From NCBI RefSeq assembly GCF_001874525.1, contig NZ_LKAQ01000004.1, positions 434,001 to 498,000 on the forward strand: 64,000 bases of DNA, read 5' to 3'. Source of the DNA: Pseudodesulfovibrio hydrargyri (GTDB lineage Bacteria > Desulfobacterota > Desulfovibrionia > Desulfovibrionales > Desulfovibrionaceae). How positions within the stretch are numbered: the first letter of the stretch is position 1; each line of letters starts with the position of its first letter. Under the pieces are notes generated by a model. It ran no database searches, had not been told where the DNA came from, and saw only the letters and a program-made list of their open reading frames with translations. Both the position numbers and the translations under genes were made by a program. Positions 8,357 through 17,891 of this stretch are shown piece by piece.

Positions 8357-10018
8357 TTACTTTTCGTAGACCGCGCCGCGCGAGGCCGAGGTGACCAGCT
8401 TGGCGTAGCGCCGCAGGAACGGCGACTTGATCTCCTTGACCACGGGCTTGTGGGTCTTTTTGCGTTCTTCGAGCTCGGCATCGTCCACCAGCAGGTTGAT
8501 CTTGCGGGCCGGGATGTCGATCTCGATGCGATCGCCCTCGCGGATCAGTCCCACCGGGCCGCCCGCGGCGGCTTCCGGGGAGATGTGGCCGATGGCCGCG
8601 CCACGCGTGCCACCCGAGAACCGGCCGTCGGTGATCAGCGCCACGGACTCGCCCAGCCCCATGCCGGAGATGGCCGAGGTGGGGGTGAGCATCTCGCGCA
8701 TGCCCGGGCCGCCCTTGGGTCCTTCGTACAGGATGACAACCACGTCCCCGGGCTTGATCTCGTTGCCCAGGATGGCGGACACGGCCTCCTCCTCGCTGTT
8801 GAAGACCCGGGCCACGCCGGTGTTTCGCATCATCTCCGGGGCCACGGCGGACTGCTTCACGCAACAGCCCTCGGGCGCGATGTTGCCGTACAGGATGGCG
8901 ATGCCGCCCTCTTTGGAGTACGGCTCGCCGATGGGCCGGACGATGGTGTGGTTGGTCACCTTGGCGTCCAGGTCCTTGAGGTTCTCGCCCAACGTCTTGC
9001 CGGTCACGGTCATGACGTCGAGGTTGAGCAGGTCCTTCTTGACCAGCTCGCTCATGACGCCCGGGATGCCGCCGGACTCCTCGAGGTCCTGCATGTAGTG
9101 CGGACCGGCCGGGGCGAGCTTGCACAGGTTGGGCGTCTTCATGCTGATTTCGTTGAACATCTGAAGCGAAAGATCGAGATCCGCCTCGGCGAACAGGGCG
9201 GGCAGATGCAGGGTGGTGTTGGTCGAACAGCCCAGCGCCATATCCATGGTCACCGCGTTGTGCACCGACTTTTCGGTGACGATGTCGCGCGGCCGGATGT
9301 CGCGCTCGAACATCTCCATGACCTGCATGCCCGCCTTCTTGGCCAGACGGATGCGGGCGGACATGACCGCCGGGATGGTCCCGTTGCCGGGCAGGGCCAG
9401 GCCGATGGACTCGGCCATGCAGTTCATGGAGTTGGCCGTGAACATGCCCGCGCACGAGCCGCAGGTGGGACACGCGCCCGCCGTGTATTCCTCCAACTCC
9501 TCCTCGGTCATCTTGCCCGCGCGGACCTTGCCCACGCCCTCGAACACGGTGATCAGGTCCGAGGTCTTCTTGTGCCCGGCCAGCATGGGGCCGCCGGACA
9601 CGAGCACGGCCGGGATGTTCAGGCGGAGCATGGCCATGAGCATGCCGGGCACGATCTTGTCGCAGTTGGGGATGCAGACGATGGCGTCGAACGGGTGCGC
9701 CGTGGCCATGATCTCCACCGAGTCGGCGATGATCTCGCGGCTGGGCAGGGACATCCTCATGCCCTCATGGTTCATGGCCAGGCCGTCGCACACGCCGATG
9801 GCCGGGAACTCGAGCGGGGTGCCGCCCGCCATGCGGATGCCCGCCTTGACGGCCTCGGCGATGGTATCCAGATGGACATGACCGGGAATGATCTCGTTCT
9901 GGGCGTTGCATACGCCGATCAGGGGCCTGTCCATCTCTTCCTTGGACAACCCGCTCGCATACAGCAGCGAACGGTGCGGGGCCTTCTCCAATCCACCAGT
10001 CATCTTCTTGCTACGCAT
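8357..10018 (-). CDS. ilvD: Dihydroxy-acid dehydratase
   Basis: Dehydrates 2,3-dihydroxy acids to 2-oxo acids, the third step of valine, leucine and isoleucine synthesis, using an Fe-S cluster. Conserved cysteine sites are visible: [22 protein letters not shown] and [11 protein letters not shown]; the C-terminal half carries the magnesium/substrate motif GRFSGGTRG. Length (553) is normal for the family. ATG at 10018 is preferred over a GTG one codon earlier because GAGAGG lies 7 bases before it. It is a single gene between its own terminator and a divergent gene. TTGACA is present at 10078-10083 on the minus strand, but its -10 is weak. Confidence 0.97.
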   Translation of the reverse strand: MRSKKMTGGLEKAPHRSLLYASGLSKEEMDRPLIGVCNAQNEIIPGHVHLDTIAEAVKAGIRMAGGTPLEFPAIGVCDGLAMNHEGMRMSLPSREIIADSVEIMATAHPFDAIVCIPNCDKIVPGMLMAMLRLNIPAVLVSGGPMLAGHKKTSDLITVFEGVGKVRAGKMTEEELEEYTAGACPTCGSCAGMFTANSMNCMAESIGLALPGNGTIPAVMSARIRLAKKAGMQVMEMFERDIRPRDIVTEKSVHNAVTMDMALGCSTNTTLHLPALFAEADLDLSLQMFNEISMKTPNLCKLAPAGPHYMQDLEESGGIPGVMSELVKKDLLNLDVMTVTGKTLGENLKDLDAKVTNHTIVRPIGEPYSKEGGIAILYGNIAPEGCCVKQSAVAPEMMRNTGVARVFNSEEEAVSAILGNEIKPGDVVVILYEGPKGGPGMREMLTPTSAISGMGLGESVALITDGRFSGGTRGAAIGHISPEAAAGGPVGLIREGDRIEIDIPARKINLLVDDAELEERKKTHKPVVKEIKSPFLRRYAKLVTSASRGAVYEK

Positions 10019-10184
10019 CACAATACCTCTCGGGTTACGGAAATTCGGGGAGCCAGTTCACTACCGATAAGGGCGGCCTGTCAACTTTTTTAACTCCCCG
10101 CCCATTTTTTCCGTGCTTTTCAGTGCGCTCATACGTCTATAGAATAGTAGAGGCTGCCACTGTTTCCCCCAAGGAGCGCATGCG

Positions 10185-10856
10185 ATGCATCTGTTTTTCA
10201 AGCCAACCCAATCCCCCGAGGACTGGCGCGAATTCCTGGCCTCCCCCGAAAAACAATGGAAAAAAGGCTGCTCCGCCAAGGAGCTGGCCTATGCGTGGGA
10301 GACCGCCCACGGCTGGCCGCCCGAGGTGGCCGCCCTGCTCAAAAGCGACCCCGACTTCGCCGGTCTGGAGATGGTCCTGGCCATCCCCGAACACAAGGTC
10401 CCCCTGCCGGGACCGGGCAATCCGTCGCAAAACGACCTCTTCGTCCTGGCCGGAAACGGGTCCGGGCCGGTGGCGGTCATGGTCGAGGGCAAGGCGGCGG
10501 AACCCTTCGGCCAGCCGCTGGGCCAGTGGCGGCAGGGCACCTCAAACGGCAAGCGGCGACGGCTCGCCCACCTGCAGGAGATCCTCGGCCTGCCGGGCGA
10601 GTTGCCGGACTCGGTCCGCTACCAGCTGCTGCACCGCACGGCCTCGTCGCTCATCGAGGCCCGCCGCTTCCACGCCCGGGCCGCCACCATGCTGGTCCAC
10701 TCCTTCAGCCCCACCCACCAGTGGTTCAACGACTTCGCGGCCTTCCTGGACCTCTTCGGGGTCAACGCCAAGCCCGGCCAGCTCCACCGCGTATCAAAAG
10801 ACACCGAGGTCCCCCTGTACGCGGGCTGGGCCACGGGCAGGCCCGCCGCGCCCTGA
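10185..10856 (+). CDS. Uncharacterised protein, DUF6946-like
   Basis: 223 residues, no signal peptide or membrane span. From memory it resembles proteins labelled DUF6946, which begin with a phage-like F/YxPTxxPxDW pattern, but I cannot confirm this. VMVEGKAAEPFG (about residues 101-112) places E and K two apart after a hydrophobic strand. That pattern is seen in PD-(D/E)xK nuclease folds, but it is not proof. The C-terminal half has conserved-looking aromatic and histidine positions (FHARAATMLVHSFSP). AAGGAG precedes the ATG and TATAGA at about 10139 may be its -10. It is monocistronic with its own terminator. Function unknown. Confidence 0.75.
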   Translation: MHLFFKPTQSPEDWREFLASPEKQWKKGCSAKELAYAWETAHGWPPEVAALLKSDPDFAGLEMVLAIPEHKVPLPGPGNPSQNDLFVLAGNGSGPVAVMVEGKAAEPFGQPLGQWRQGTSNGKRRRLAHLQEILGLPGELPDSVRYQLLHRTASSLIEARRFHARAATMLVHSFSPTHQWFNDFAAFLDLFGVNAKPGQLHRVSKDTEVPLYAGWATGRPAAP

Positions 10857-10870
10857 CGGCACGACAATAA

Positions 10871-10903
10871 AAAAGCCCCGCCGGTCATCCGGCGGGGCCT
10901 TGC
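10871..10903 (+). terminator. Terminator of the uncharacterised gene ending at 10856
   Basis: A 12-base stem AAGCCCCGCCGG with TCAT loop, closing at CCTT and preceded by a run of A; it could act in both directions. Confidence 0.8.
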
Positions 10904-11004
10904 CTTGAAGAAGGGATAGCAAGGGAAGTGCTATTCTTTGGAGATGGTGTCGGCCGGAAACTGTCCGGCTGCTTCGCCTCGGGCGACGGTTAGGGTTACG
11001 GAGC

Positions 11005-12705
11005 CTAGCGGCCCATGTCCACGTGGAAGGGCCAGGCCATGATGCCGCCCTCCATGACCTTGACGTTGGTCCACCCACGGGCCTCGAGGATGCGCTGGGC
11101 CTCGTAGCCGCGCATGGAGATCTTGCAGAAGGCGATGATCTCCGCGTCCTTGTCCACGGGCAGCTTGTCCTGGGCGTTGCGCAACGCGCCCAGGGGGATG
11201 AGGGTCTCCCCCACGTTAAGGCGCATGGCCTCGAACTCGCCCGGGGCGCGCACGTCCAGGATGAACGGCTTCTCGCCGTTGTCCAGCCTGGCCTTGACCT
11301 CGGCGTTGCCGATGCCGGTCATCCGGCCGCACATCTTGTTGTCCAGGATGTGGGCCGTGGTGATGAAGTGGTCGATGGCCAGGGAGAACGGCGGCGCGTA
11401 GGGCAGGTCCGCGGTGTTCACGTCCAGGACCGTGTTGCCGTTCATGACGGCCATGGCCGCCTCGGCCAGCTGGCGGTTGACCTCGCCCGGGCCCACGCAC
11501 TGGAAGCCCAGGATGCGGCCGGTCCTGGCGTCGGCCACCATCTTGGAGACCAGCAGACGCGCGCCCATGAAGCCGGGCCGGTCCAGGCTGGCGTTGGTGG
11601 CCGTGACCACCTCGAAGCCCTCGTCCCGGGCCCGCCTTTCGGACAGGCCGGTGGCCCCGGCGGACAGGTCGAAGACCTTGCAGATGCCGCTGTTCACCGT
11701 GCCGGGAAAGGTCCGCGCATCGCCCAGAACCATGTTGTCCGCGGCCACACGAGCCTCCAGGTTGGCCAGGTCGCCGTAGGGGGCGAAGACCTTCTTGCCG
11801 GTGATGCGGTGGTTGATCTCCACGCAATCGCCCGCCGCATATATGTTCGGATCGGACGTGCGCATGTACTCGTCCACGGTGACGCCGCCGAAGGAGCCGA
11901 TGGCCAGGCCCGCATCGCGCGCCAGGTCCGCGTTGGGGACCACGCCGATGGAGACCACAGCCAGTTCGCAGGGAACCGTCGTGCCGTCCTTGAGCCGGAC
12001 TCCGGTCAACTTGCCGCCTTCGCCCAGGAACTCGGCCACGCCGTTGTCGGTGTGCACGGTCACGCCCTTGGAGGCCACGTGCTTCTCGACCAGCTTGGCC
12101 ATTTCCCAATCCAGGAACGTGAGCAGCTGGGAGAGCATCTCCACCACGCTGACGTTCATCCCGGATTTGGTCAGGGCCTCGCAGACCTCGATGCCGATCA
12201 GCCCGCCGCCCACGATGACGGCGTTCTTGACCCGGCCCGCGTCCACCAGGCCGCGCAGCCTGTCCGCGTCGCGCATCTCGGACAGCGAGCACACGCCGTC
12301 CAGGTCGATGCCCGGGATGGGCGGGCGGCGCGGGTTGGCGCCGGTGCAGAGAATGAGCTTGTCGTACTCCACGGTGGATGTCTCTCCGCTGCCCAGGTCG
12401 ATGCCGGACACGGTCCTGTTTTCGCGGTCGATGGCGGTCACTTCCGTATTCACCTTTGCGTTCACGCCCTTGGCGGCGGCGAAGAACGCGGGATCGCGCA
12501 CCACGCCCGTGGGCGTGGCCAGCAGCGAGTCTCTCTCATCGAAGTCGCCTCCGATGTAGTAGGGATAGCCGCACGAGGCCATGGACAATTCCGGGGCCTT
12601 CTGCAACAGGGTCACTTCGGCCTCGGCGTCCAGACGCCTGGCCCGCGCGGCGGCTTTGGGTCCGGCGGCGGAGCCGCCTATGACAACGATCTTTTGTGCA
12701 CTCAT
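11005..12705 (-). CDS. CoA-disulfide/polysulfide reductase-like flavoprotein with C-terminal rhodanese domain
   Basis: Pyridine-nucleotide-disulfide oxidoreductase of the CoADR-RHD type, reducing CoA disulfides, persulfides or polysulfide with NAD(P)H. The FAD motif is VVIGGSAAGPKAAA (residues 7-20). The active cysteine is C45 in SMASCGYPYY, matching the single redox cysteine of CoA-disulfide reductases. The NAD motif is VIVGGGLIGIEVCEAL and the second FAD site is NIYAAGDCVE. Residues about 470-566 form a rhodanese domain with loop cysteine FCKISMRG. The start at 12705 was chosen for AAAGGAGG six bases upstream. In sulfate reducers such enzymes are linked to zero-valent sulfur handling. An FNR-type box lies about 150 bases upstream. 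Confidence 0.92.
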   Translation of the reverse strand: MSAQKIVVIGGSAAGPKAAARARRLDAEAEVTLLQKAPELSMASCGYPYYIGGDFDERDSLLATPTGVVRDPAFFAAAKGVNAKVNTEVTAIDRENRTVSGIDLGSGETSTVEYDKLILCTGANPRRPPIPGIDLDGVCSLSEMRDADRLRGLVDAGRVKNAVIVGGGLIGIEVCEALTKSGMNVSVVEMLSQLLTFLDWEMAKLVEKHVASKGVTVHTDNGVAEFLGEGGKLTGVRLKDGTTVPCELAVVSIGVVPNADLARDAGLAIGSFGGVTVDEYMRTSDPNIYAAGDCVEINHRITGKKVFAPYGDLANLEARVAADNMVLGDARTFPGTVNSGICKVFDLSAGATGLSERRARDEGFEVVTATNASLDRPGFMGARLLVSKMVADARTGRILGFQCVGPGEVNRQLAEAAMAVMNGNTVLDVNTADLPYAPPFSLAIDHFITTAHILDNKMCGRMTGIGNAEVKARLDNGEKPFILDVRAPGEFEAMRLNVGETLIPLGALRNAQDKLPVDKDAEIIAFCKISMRGYEAQRILEARGWTNVKVMEGGIMAWPFHVDMGR

Positions 12706-12824
12706 GCCATTCCTCCTTTGGGTCTCCCCCCGGCCGTGCCGGGGGAAAATGGGTTGGCGATGTTCCGGTGCCCAAAAACGAATCATGCCGGGGGTCGGAC
12801 CAACCCCATCTCCTTGGAGCGGCC

Positions 12825-12868
12825 ACCCTACGCCGGAGCAAGGCGCGATCCATTGATCGAGATCAATG
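12825..12868 (-). promoter_or_regulatory. FNR/CRP-superfamily box and tentative -10 upstream of the flavoprotein gene
   Basis: CATTGATCGAGATCAATG (12851-12868) is a perfect 8+2+8 palindrome containing TTGAT-N4-ATCAA, identical to the E. coli FNR consensus. A weak minus-strand -10 (TAGGGT, 12825-12830) would put the box centre near -41.5, the class II activator position. The neighbouring ribB is oriented away, so the flavoprotein is the likely target. Which regulator binds is inferred; sulfate reducers often use HcpR-type relatives. Confidence 0.65.
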
Positions 12869-12925
12869 CAATCCGTTTTTTTAAGAAAAAAGGGATGTTC
12901 AGGCAGGGGCCCGGAAGGGAGGACA

Positions 12926-12962
12926 AAGAAAAGGCCCCGCCGGGCGAAACGGCGGGGCCTTG
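12926..12962 (-). terminator. Terminator of ribB
   Basis: Minus strand: a 12-base stem AAGGCCCCGCCG with its complement, followed by TTTTCTTTG, 34 bases after the ribB stop. Confidence 0.88.
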
Positions 12963-12995
12963 GTTTTTAGGAGAAGAAGGTTGAAGGGTGTCGGT

Positions 12996-13742
12996 CTACG
13001 GCCTGTCCGAGCGGCTCGAAGCGAAGGCTCCGCTGGGGAACATCGCGGTGGGCTTGGCCACGGCGGACGAGTCCTCGGGCATGACCATCTCGGCGTGGAT
13101 GTCGCCGATGTGCTCGCGGTAGGCGATGATGTCCTGGACCGTGCACATGGCCATCTGGTGCTTGAGGGCAAAGGCCACGATCTCGTGCAGCTTGGCCATG
13201 GTCCCGTCCGCGTTGGTCAGCTCGGCGAGCACGCCGCACGGCCCGAGTCCGGCCAGACGGCTCAGGTCCACGGTGGCCTCTGTGTGGCCGCCGCGCTCGA
13301 GCACCCCGCCGGGCTTGGCGCACAGCGGAAACACGTGGCCCGGGCTGGCCAGGTCGGCCGGCACGGCGTCCGGGGCCGCAGCCGCCTTAACCGTGGTCAA
13401 CCGGTCCGCCGCGGACACGCCGGTGGTCACGCCTTTGGCCGCCTCGATGGAGATGGTGAAGGCCGTGTTGAAGGCGCTGGTGTTGTTTTCGACCATCATG
13501 GGCAGGCCGAGCGAATTGATCTTCTCTTCGGTCATGCACAGGCAGACGATGCCGCTGCATTCGCGGATGAGCATGGCCATATGCTCATTGGTCAGGGTCT
13601 TGGCCGAGAAGATGAGGTCGCCCTCGTTTTCCCGGTCCGCATTGTCCGTGACCAGCACTCCGCTGCCCTTGCGCAGGGACTTGAGCGCTTTTTCGACCCG
13701 CGAGATGGGGCCGCCGAACTGTTTGAGGATTGGCTGATCCAT
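12996..13742 (-). CDS. ribB: 3,4-dihydroxy-2-butanone 4-phosphate synthase
   Basis: Makes the four-carbon precursor of riboflavin from ribulose 5-phosphate; magnesium dependent. The acidic loop [13 protein letters not shown], the PGHVFPL segment and RGGHTEA are all present. The length (248) is that of the stand-alone enzyme, with no GTP cyclohydrolase II domain attached. Two adjacent ATG codons exist (13745 and 13742); the second has AAAGGAG at the better distance and aligns with E. coli RibB. Expression is almost certainly controlled by the FMN riboswitch in its long leader. No other riboflavin gene lies beside it. Confidence 0.96.
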   Translation of the reverse strand: MDQPILKQFGGPISRVEKALKSLRKGSGVLVTDNADRENEGDLIFSAKTLTNEHMAMLIRECSGIVCLCMTEEKINSLGLPMMVENNTSAFNTAFTISIEAAKGVTTGVSAADRLTTVKAAAAPDAVPADLASPGHVFPLCAKPGGVLERGGHTEATVDLSRLAGLGPCGVLAELTNADGTMAKLHEIVAFALKHQMAMCTVQDIIAYREHIGDIHAEMVMPEDSSAVAKPTAMFPSGAFASSRSDRP

Positions 13743-13872
13743 CATGAATCTCCTTTGGTAAAGAGTATGAATGAATCAGGGCGCGTGGACAGGCGGACGA
13801 ACGCAGGCGCTCGCCGCGGCGGCGGTGGCCCCGGCGGGGAACCCGCCCGGCAACGGCCGCTGGACTGCCTCA

Positions 13873-14012
13873 TTCTCTTCATTCCGGACTGTTACCGTCG
13901 GCCCCGGATTCGCACCGGGTCTGCTGGACCCCCTCCACCCGGAGGGGCGCTCGCGGGCTCACCGGCATTGCCGGATCACCGCCGGTGGGGACTTCCACCC
14001 CGCCCTGAGAAC
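13873..14012 (-). promoter_or_regulatory. FMN riboswitch (RFN element) of ribB
   Basis: Read on the minus strand, the hallmark blocks occur in order: TTCTCAGGGCGGGGTG, AAGTCCCCACCGGCGGT, AGCCCGCGAGCG, GGTCAGCAGACCCGGTG, and CCGACGGTAACAGTCCGG followed by ATGAAGAGA. This is the conserved core of the FMN aptamer. The segment between it and ribB (13746-13872) is GC-rich and can form alternative hairpins, presumably the expression platform. FMN binding should lower ribB expression. Confidence 0.95.
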
Positions 14013-14024
14013 AAGTTGGCTATA

Positions 14025-14054
14025 GCCATAAGACCGAACTGACTCACAAGTCAA
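14025..14054 (-). promoter_or_regulatory. Probable promoter of the ribB riboswitch transcript
   Basis: Minus strand TTGACT (14049-14054) and TATGGC (14025-14030) are 18 bases apart, 12 bases ahead of the aptamer. The -10 is a weak match. Confidence 0.45.
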
Positions 14055-14229
14055 CCAATACCGGCACATTCCATAGGGTTTTTGCCCGTCCGTCCGAAGG
14101 ACGCCGCGCAACCGTCCGAAGACACGGGCGATCGGCCCGGCGCGGCGGTCCGCCAGGGCCGTGCCGGGACCGCAAAAGGCGGCCCGACATCCTTGCTCCC
14201 ATCCTGTTTTCGGTGTAGTGCTCACAGCC

Positions 14230-14586
14230 ATGCACGAAATGTCGATTGTCGAATCCATCCTCGGCATCCTGCGCGAAGAGATGGTCAAGTACGACGGCCA
14301 GAAGCTCAAGAAGGTGACCCTCAAGAACGGCCGCTTGGCCGGGGTGGTCACCGAGTCCCTGCAATTCGCCTGGGAGGCCCTGATTCCGGGCGGCGAATTC
14401 GACGGGGCCGAACTCGAAATCATCGAGGTGCCGGTGAAGGTGGCCTGCGGCGAATGCGGAGAGGTATTCAGCCCGGAGCACACCCGGTGCATGCCCTGCC
14501 CCAAGTGCGAGGCCCTGCTGGGCCACAAGGTGCTGGAGGGCAAGGAGCTGCTCATCGACTCCATCGAAGTGGACGACCAGCAATAA
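14230..14586 (+). CDS. hypA: Hydrogenase nickel-insertion protein HypA
   Basis: Works with HypB to deliver nickel to [NiFe] hydrogenase. The N-terminal MHE supplies the His2 nickel ligand, so the start at 14230 is fixed by function even though upstream in-frame codons exist and no strong ribosome site is visible. Zinc ligands are the pairs C73/C76 (CGEC) and C90/C93 (CPKC), with an extra C87. Length is 118, as expected. hypB follows after 13 bases. No hydrogenase structural genes lie in the window, so the pair serves enzymes encoded elsewhere. Confidence 0.95.
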   Translation: MHEMSIVESILGILREEMVKYDGQKLKKVTLKNGRLAGVVTESLQFAWEALIPGGEFDGAELEIIEVPVKVACGECGEVFSPEHTRCMPCPKCEALLGHKVLEGKELLIDSIEVDDQQ

Positions 14587-14599
14587 AGAAGGAGTGACC

Positions 14600-15259
14600 A
14601 TGTCCAAGGAAGTGACCATAGTCCGCAACGTGCTCGAGGCCAACGACCGCCTGGCGGACGAACTGCAGAAGAATTTCCGGGTCAAGAAGATCCTGTGCCT
14701 GAACCTGATGAGTTCGCCCGGCGCGGGCAAGACCACCCTGCTCGAACGGACCCTGAGCGACCTGCGCGACGAGTTCAAGATGGCCGTCATCGAGGGCGAC
14801 CTGCAGACCGACAACGACGCCCAGCGCGTGGCCGCCACCGGGGCCCAGGCCGTGCAGATCAACACCGAGGGCGGCTGCCATCTGGATTCCGGCATGGTCA
14901 TGGACGCGCTCAAGGCCATCGACACCGAGGGCCTGGACATCCTGTTCGTGGAGAACGTGGGCAACCTGGTCTGCCCGGCCGAGTTCAACGTGGGCGAGGA
15001 CTACAAGGTCACCCTGCTGTCCGTGGCCGAGGGCGACGACAAACCCGAGAAATACCCGTTCATGTTCCACATCTCCGCGGTCATGCTCCTGAACAAGGTG
15101 GACCTGCTGCCCTACGTGGACTTCGACCTGAAAAAGGCCGAGAACCACGCCAAGAAGCTGAACAAGGACATCGAGGTCATGCCCATCTCCGCGCGCACCG
15201 GCGAAAATCTGGAGCAGTGGTACGACTGGCTCAGGAAAAAGCGCGCCGAGAAGCTCTAA
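14600..15259 (+). CDS. hypB: Hydrogenase nickel-insertion GTPase HypB
   Basis: SIMIBI GTPase that drives nickel transfer with HypA. G1 is SSPGAGKTTLLE (about residues 40-51), EGDLQTDNDAQR forms the switch region, ENVGNLVCPA is the metal/dimer site and NKVDLLP is the base-recognition motif. There is no histidine-rich N-terminal nickel store, so this is the short form, 219 residues. ATG at 14600 is chosen over a GTG two codons earlier because that GTG sits inside the Shine-Dalgarno AAGGAGTG. A terminator follows. Confidence 0.96.
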   Translation: MSKEVTIVRNVLEANDRLADELQKNFRVKKILCLNLMSSPGAGKTTLLERTLSDLRDEFKMAVIEGDLQTDNDAQRVAATGAQAVQINTEGGCHLDSGMVMDALKAIDTEGLDILFVENVGNLVCPAEFNVGEDYKVTLLSVAEGDDKPEKYPFMFHISAVMLLNKVDLLPYVDFDLKKAENHAKKLNKDIEVMPISARTGENLEQWYDWLRKKRAEKL

Positions 15260-15282
15260 TCGATCTCGCACAACCGACCTTC

Positions 15283-15316
15283 AAGGGCCACCCGGACGGG
15301 CGGCCCTTTTTCTTTG
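15283..15316 (+). terminator. Terminator of hypAB
   Basis: Stem AAGGGCC...GGCCCTT with an inner ACCC/CGGG pairing, followed by TTTCTTT, 24 bases after the hypB stop. Confidence 0.75.
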
Positions 15317-15375
15317 CGGTTGCCCGGCCCGCGCGCCACGCGTTATGGTCCGGGAAACCGCCCAAGGAGCATCCC

Positions 15376-16383
15376 ATGAAACGACTGGTGTTCGTCCCGC
15401 TTATCCTCTGCCTTGTCTGGTCCGCCCCCGCCCTGGCAGGTGTGGGTATGACCGAGACCGTGTTCAGGGACGACGGACGCGGCCGGACGCTGAAGACCCA
15501 TATCTGGTATCCCTGCGACGGCGGCCAAGCCTCGCGCTTCGCGGAAAACGCGGTCTTCGAGGGGATCGACGCGGTCAGGGACGGGGCCGTCCGGCCCGGC
15601 AGCTATCCCCTGTACGTCCTGCTCCACGGGACCACGGGCAACTGGCGCAACCTCTCCTGGCTGGCGGCGCGACTGGCCGAAAACGGGGCCGTGGTCTGCG
15701 CGGCCGACCATCCGAGCTACACCTCGGGAGACGCCGACCCGGCCTCGGTCCTGCGCGCCTGGGACCAGCCCCTGGACGCGAGTTTTCTGGCGCGGGAGAT
15801 GCTGCGCTCCCGGTTCAAGGGCGTCATCGCCCCGGACAAGGTCTTCGCCGTGGGCTACTCGCTGGGCGGCTACAGCGCCCTGGCCCTGGCCGGTGCCCGG
15901 CTCGACCTGCGCCGCTACGTCGCGTTCTGCGCCGAAAACCGTGACCGCTCATGCCGTTATTTCCGCCCCGCCCTGCCGGGCCTGACCGAACAAGACTTCG
16001 AGTCGGCCGCGCGGGACCTGTCGGACGCCCGGTTCAGCAAGGTCGTGGCCGTCGCGCCGGGATTCGTGGAGTCGTTCACGCCCGCGTCCCTCAAGGGAAT
16101 CGCCATCCCGGCCCTGATCATCGGCGGGGGCAAGGACCGGAACATCCCGCCCTCCACTCACTTCTACCCCCGGTTCGAGGACTTTCCGCCCAACCTGGCC
16201 TACCGGGAGATACCCGACGCCTCGCACTTCGCCTTCATGCAGATCTGCAAGCCGGGCGCGCTGGAAATCCTGGCCGAGGAGGACGCAACGTTCGTCTGCA
16301 TGGACTACGACGGCGACCGGCGGGCCATCCACGACCGGCTGTACCGCTACGTCGTGGAGTTCCTCCAGCCCGAAGCCGACTGA
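15376..16383 (+). CDS. Secreted alpha/beta hydrolase (dienelactone hydrolase/PAF-acetylhydrolase-like)
   Basis: 335 residues with an N-terminal signal peptide (MKRLVFVP, hydrophobic core, cleavage after PALA), so it acts in the periplasm or outside. The nucleophile elbow is GYSLGG (about residue 155). The oxyanion strand is LLHGTTGNW, and the likely acid and histidine lie in IIGGGKDRN and PDASHFAF. The histidine region is followed by paired cysteines that may form a disulfide. AAGGAG precedes the ATG. It stands between the hypB terminator and the sigma-54 activator. Substrate is unknown: an ester or lactone hydrolase is likely, but the sequence does not decide. Confidence 0.85.
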   Translation: MKRLVFVPLILCLVWSAPALAGVGMTETVFRDDGRGRTLKTHIWYPCDGGQASRFAENAVFEGIDAVRDGAVRPGSYPLYVLLHGTTGNWRNLSWLAARLAENGAVVCAADHPSYTSGDADPASVLRAWDQPLDASFLAREMLRSRFKGVIAPDKVFAVGYSLGGYSALALAGARLDLRRYVAFCAENRDRSCRYFRPALPGLTEQDFESAARDLSDARFSKVVAVAPGFVESFTPASLKGIAIPALIIGGGKDRNIPPSTHFYPRFEDFPPNLAYREIPDASHFAFMQICKPGALEILAEEDATFVCMDYDGDRRAIHDRLYRYVVEFLQPEAD

Positions 16384-16469
16384 GCCGCCCGAACGGCCCG
16401 GCCGAAATCAGGCGAATTTTTCGCCCGGTTTTTATTGGCAACCCGGTTTTGCGGTTGTACGGTGGGTCC

Positions 16470-17801
16470 ATGCCGTTTCCCAGGAACCTACCGCTCGAGG
16501 CCGTGTTCGCCTCCATCGCCGACGGACTGTTCACCGTGGACGCGGACTGGAACGTGACCTATTTCAACGAGGCCGCCCGGCGCATCACCGGCATCTCCGA
16601 GGAGGACGCCCTGGGGCGCAAGTGCTGGGACGTGTTCCGCTCGTCCCTGTGCGACGGACAATGCGCCCTCAAGGCGTGCATCCACCAGGGCGGGCGGATC
16701 GTCAACAAGTCCATCTTCATTGTCCGCTCGGACGGCACCACCCTGCCCATCTCCATCTCGGCCTCGCCGCTCAAGGACCGCGACGGCAACGTGGTCGGCG
16801 GGGTGGAGACCTTCCGCGACCTGACCGACATCCATGTTTCCCGGCAGCAGGCCAAGGACATCTACCGCTTCGAGAACATCGTGGGCCGCTCCCAGGCCCT
16901 GGAAAAGATCTTCCGCATCCTGCCCCAGGTCAGCCGGTCCGAGGCGACCACCCTGCTCCTGGGCAAGAGCGGCACGGGCAAGGAGCTCTTCGCCCGGGCC
17001 ATCCACTCCCTGAGCCCGCGCAAGGACGGACCGTTCGTGGCCGTGAACTGCGGGGCCCTGCCCGACGCCCTGCTCGAATCCGAACTGTTCGGCTACAAGG
17101 CGGGCGCGTTCACCGACGCGCGCGCGGACAAGCCGGGCCGGTTCGAACTGGCCGACGGCGGCACGGTCTTCCTGGACGAAATCGGGGACATGCCCCAGAA
17201 CCTCCAGGTCAAGCTGCTGCGCTTCCTCCAGGAAAAGACCTTCGAGCCGCTGGGCGGCGTCACCCCGGTCCGCGCCGACGTGCGCGTGGTGGCCGCCACC
17301 AACCGCGACCTCGAGGAAGCCGTGGCCGAGGGGACCTTCCGCCAGGACCTCTTCTACCGCCTCAACGTGGTCACCCTGACCCTGCCGCCCCTGACCGAGC
17401 GCCAGGAGGACCTGCCCCTGCTCATCGACCACTTCCTGGCCGAGTTCAACGGCCTGCGCGACAAGGCCATCCGGGGGATCAGCGAGGACGCCCTGCACGT
17501 GCTCATGCACCACGACTTCCCGGGCAACGTGCGCGAGCTGGAAAACATCCTGGAATACGCCTTCATCCTCTGCCCGGACGGGTTCATCCAGGTGGAGCAC
17601 CTCCCGGAATACCTGCACCCCGCCGCGGGACGTGACCATGCGCCCGACGGGCTGTCCGGCACCATGGACGCCATCAAGCGCCGCGCCGCGCGCCAGGCCG
17701 TGCGCCGCAACAACGGCGGGCGCATGGCCGCCTGCCGCGAGCTGGGGATCACCAAGGACACCCTGCGCCGCTTGCTGGCCGATCCGGAAACGGGCGAATA
17801 A
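16470..17801 (+). CDS. Sigma-54-dependent transcriptional activator with cysteine-rich PAS domain
   Basis: 443 residues: PAS (about 5-120), AAA+ (about 135-365) and a Fis-type helix-turn-helix ([16 protein letters not shown]). Walker A is GKSGTGKE. The sigma-54 contact loop reads GAFTDA instead of the usual GAFTGA; the other arms ([17 protein letters not shown]) are intact. The PAS domain contains [19 protein letters not shown], four spaced cysteines that could hold metal or sense redox state. A sigma-54 promoter follows 91 bases after its stop, driving the NifX-like/mrp pair. In Desulfovibrio a sigma-54 regulator of the same kind controls the orp (orange protein) operons, so a similar role is inferred here. 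Confidence 0.92.
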   Translation: MPFPRNLPLEAVFASIADGLFTVDADWNVTYFNEAARRITGISEEDALGRKCWDVFRSSLCDGQCALKACIHQGGRIVNKSIFIVRSDGTTLPISISASPLKDRDGNVVGGVETFRDLTDIHVSRQQAKDIYRFENIVGRSQALEKIFRILPQVSRSEATTLLLGKSGTGKELFARAIHSLSPRKDGPFVAVNCGALPDALLESELFGYKAGAFTDARADKPGRFELADGGTVFLDEIGDMPQNLQVKLLRFLQEKTFEPLGGVTPVRADVRVVAATNRDLEEAVAEGTFRQDLFYRLNVVTLTLPPLTERQEDLPLLIDHFLAEFNGLRDKAIRGISEDALHVLMHHDFPGNVRELENILEYAFILCPDGFIQVEHLPEYLHPAAGRDHAPDGLSGTMDAIKRRAARQAVRRNNGGRMAACRELGITKDTLRRLLADPETGE

Positions 17802-17891
17802 TTCGTCCTCGCCCTTGCACATCGGGCGCATAAATCGCCCCACACCCTTCTGACGAAACAACTAACACACTGTTTTTACATAATATTTTAT

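Noticed and set aside
13746..14024. Plus-strand open frame of about 84 codons over the ribB leader.
   Set aside because: The sequence is the FMN riboswitch and its expression platform on the other strand.
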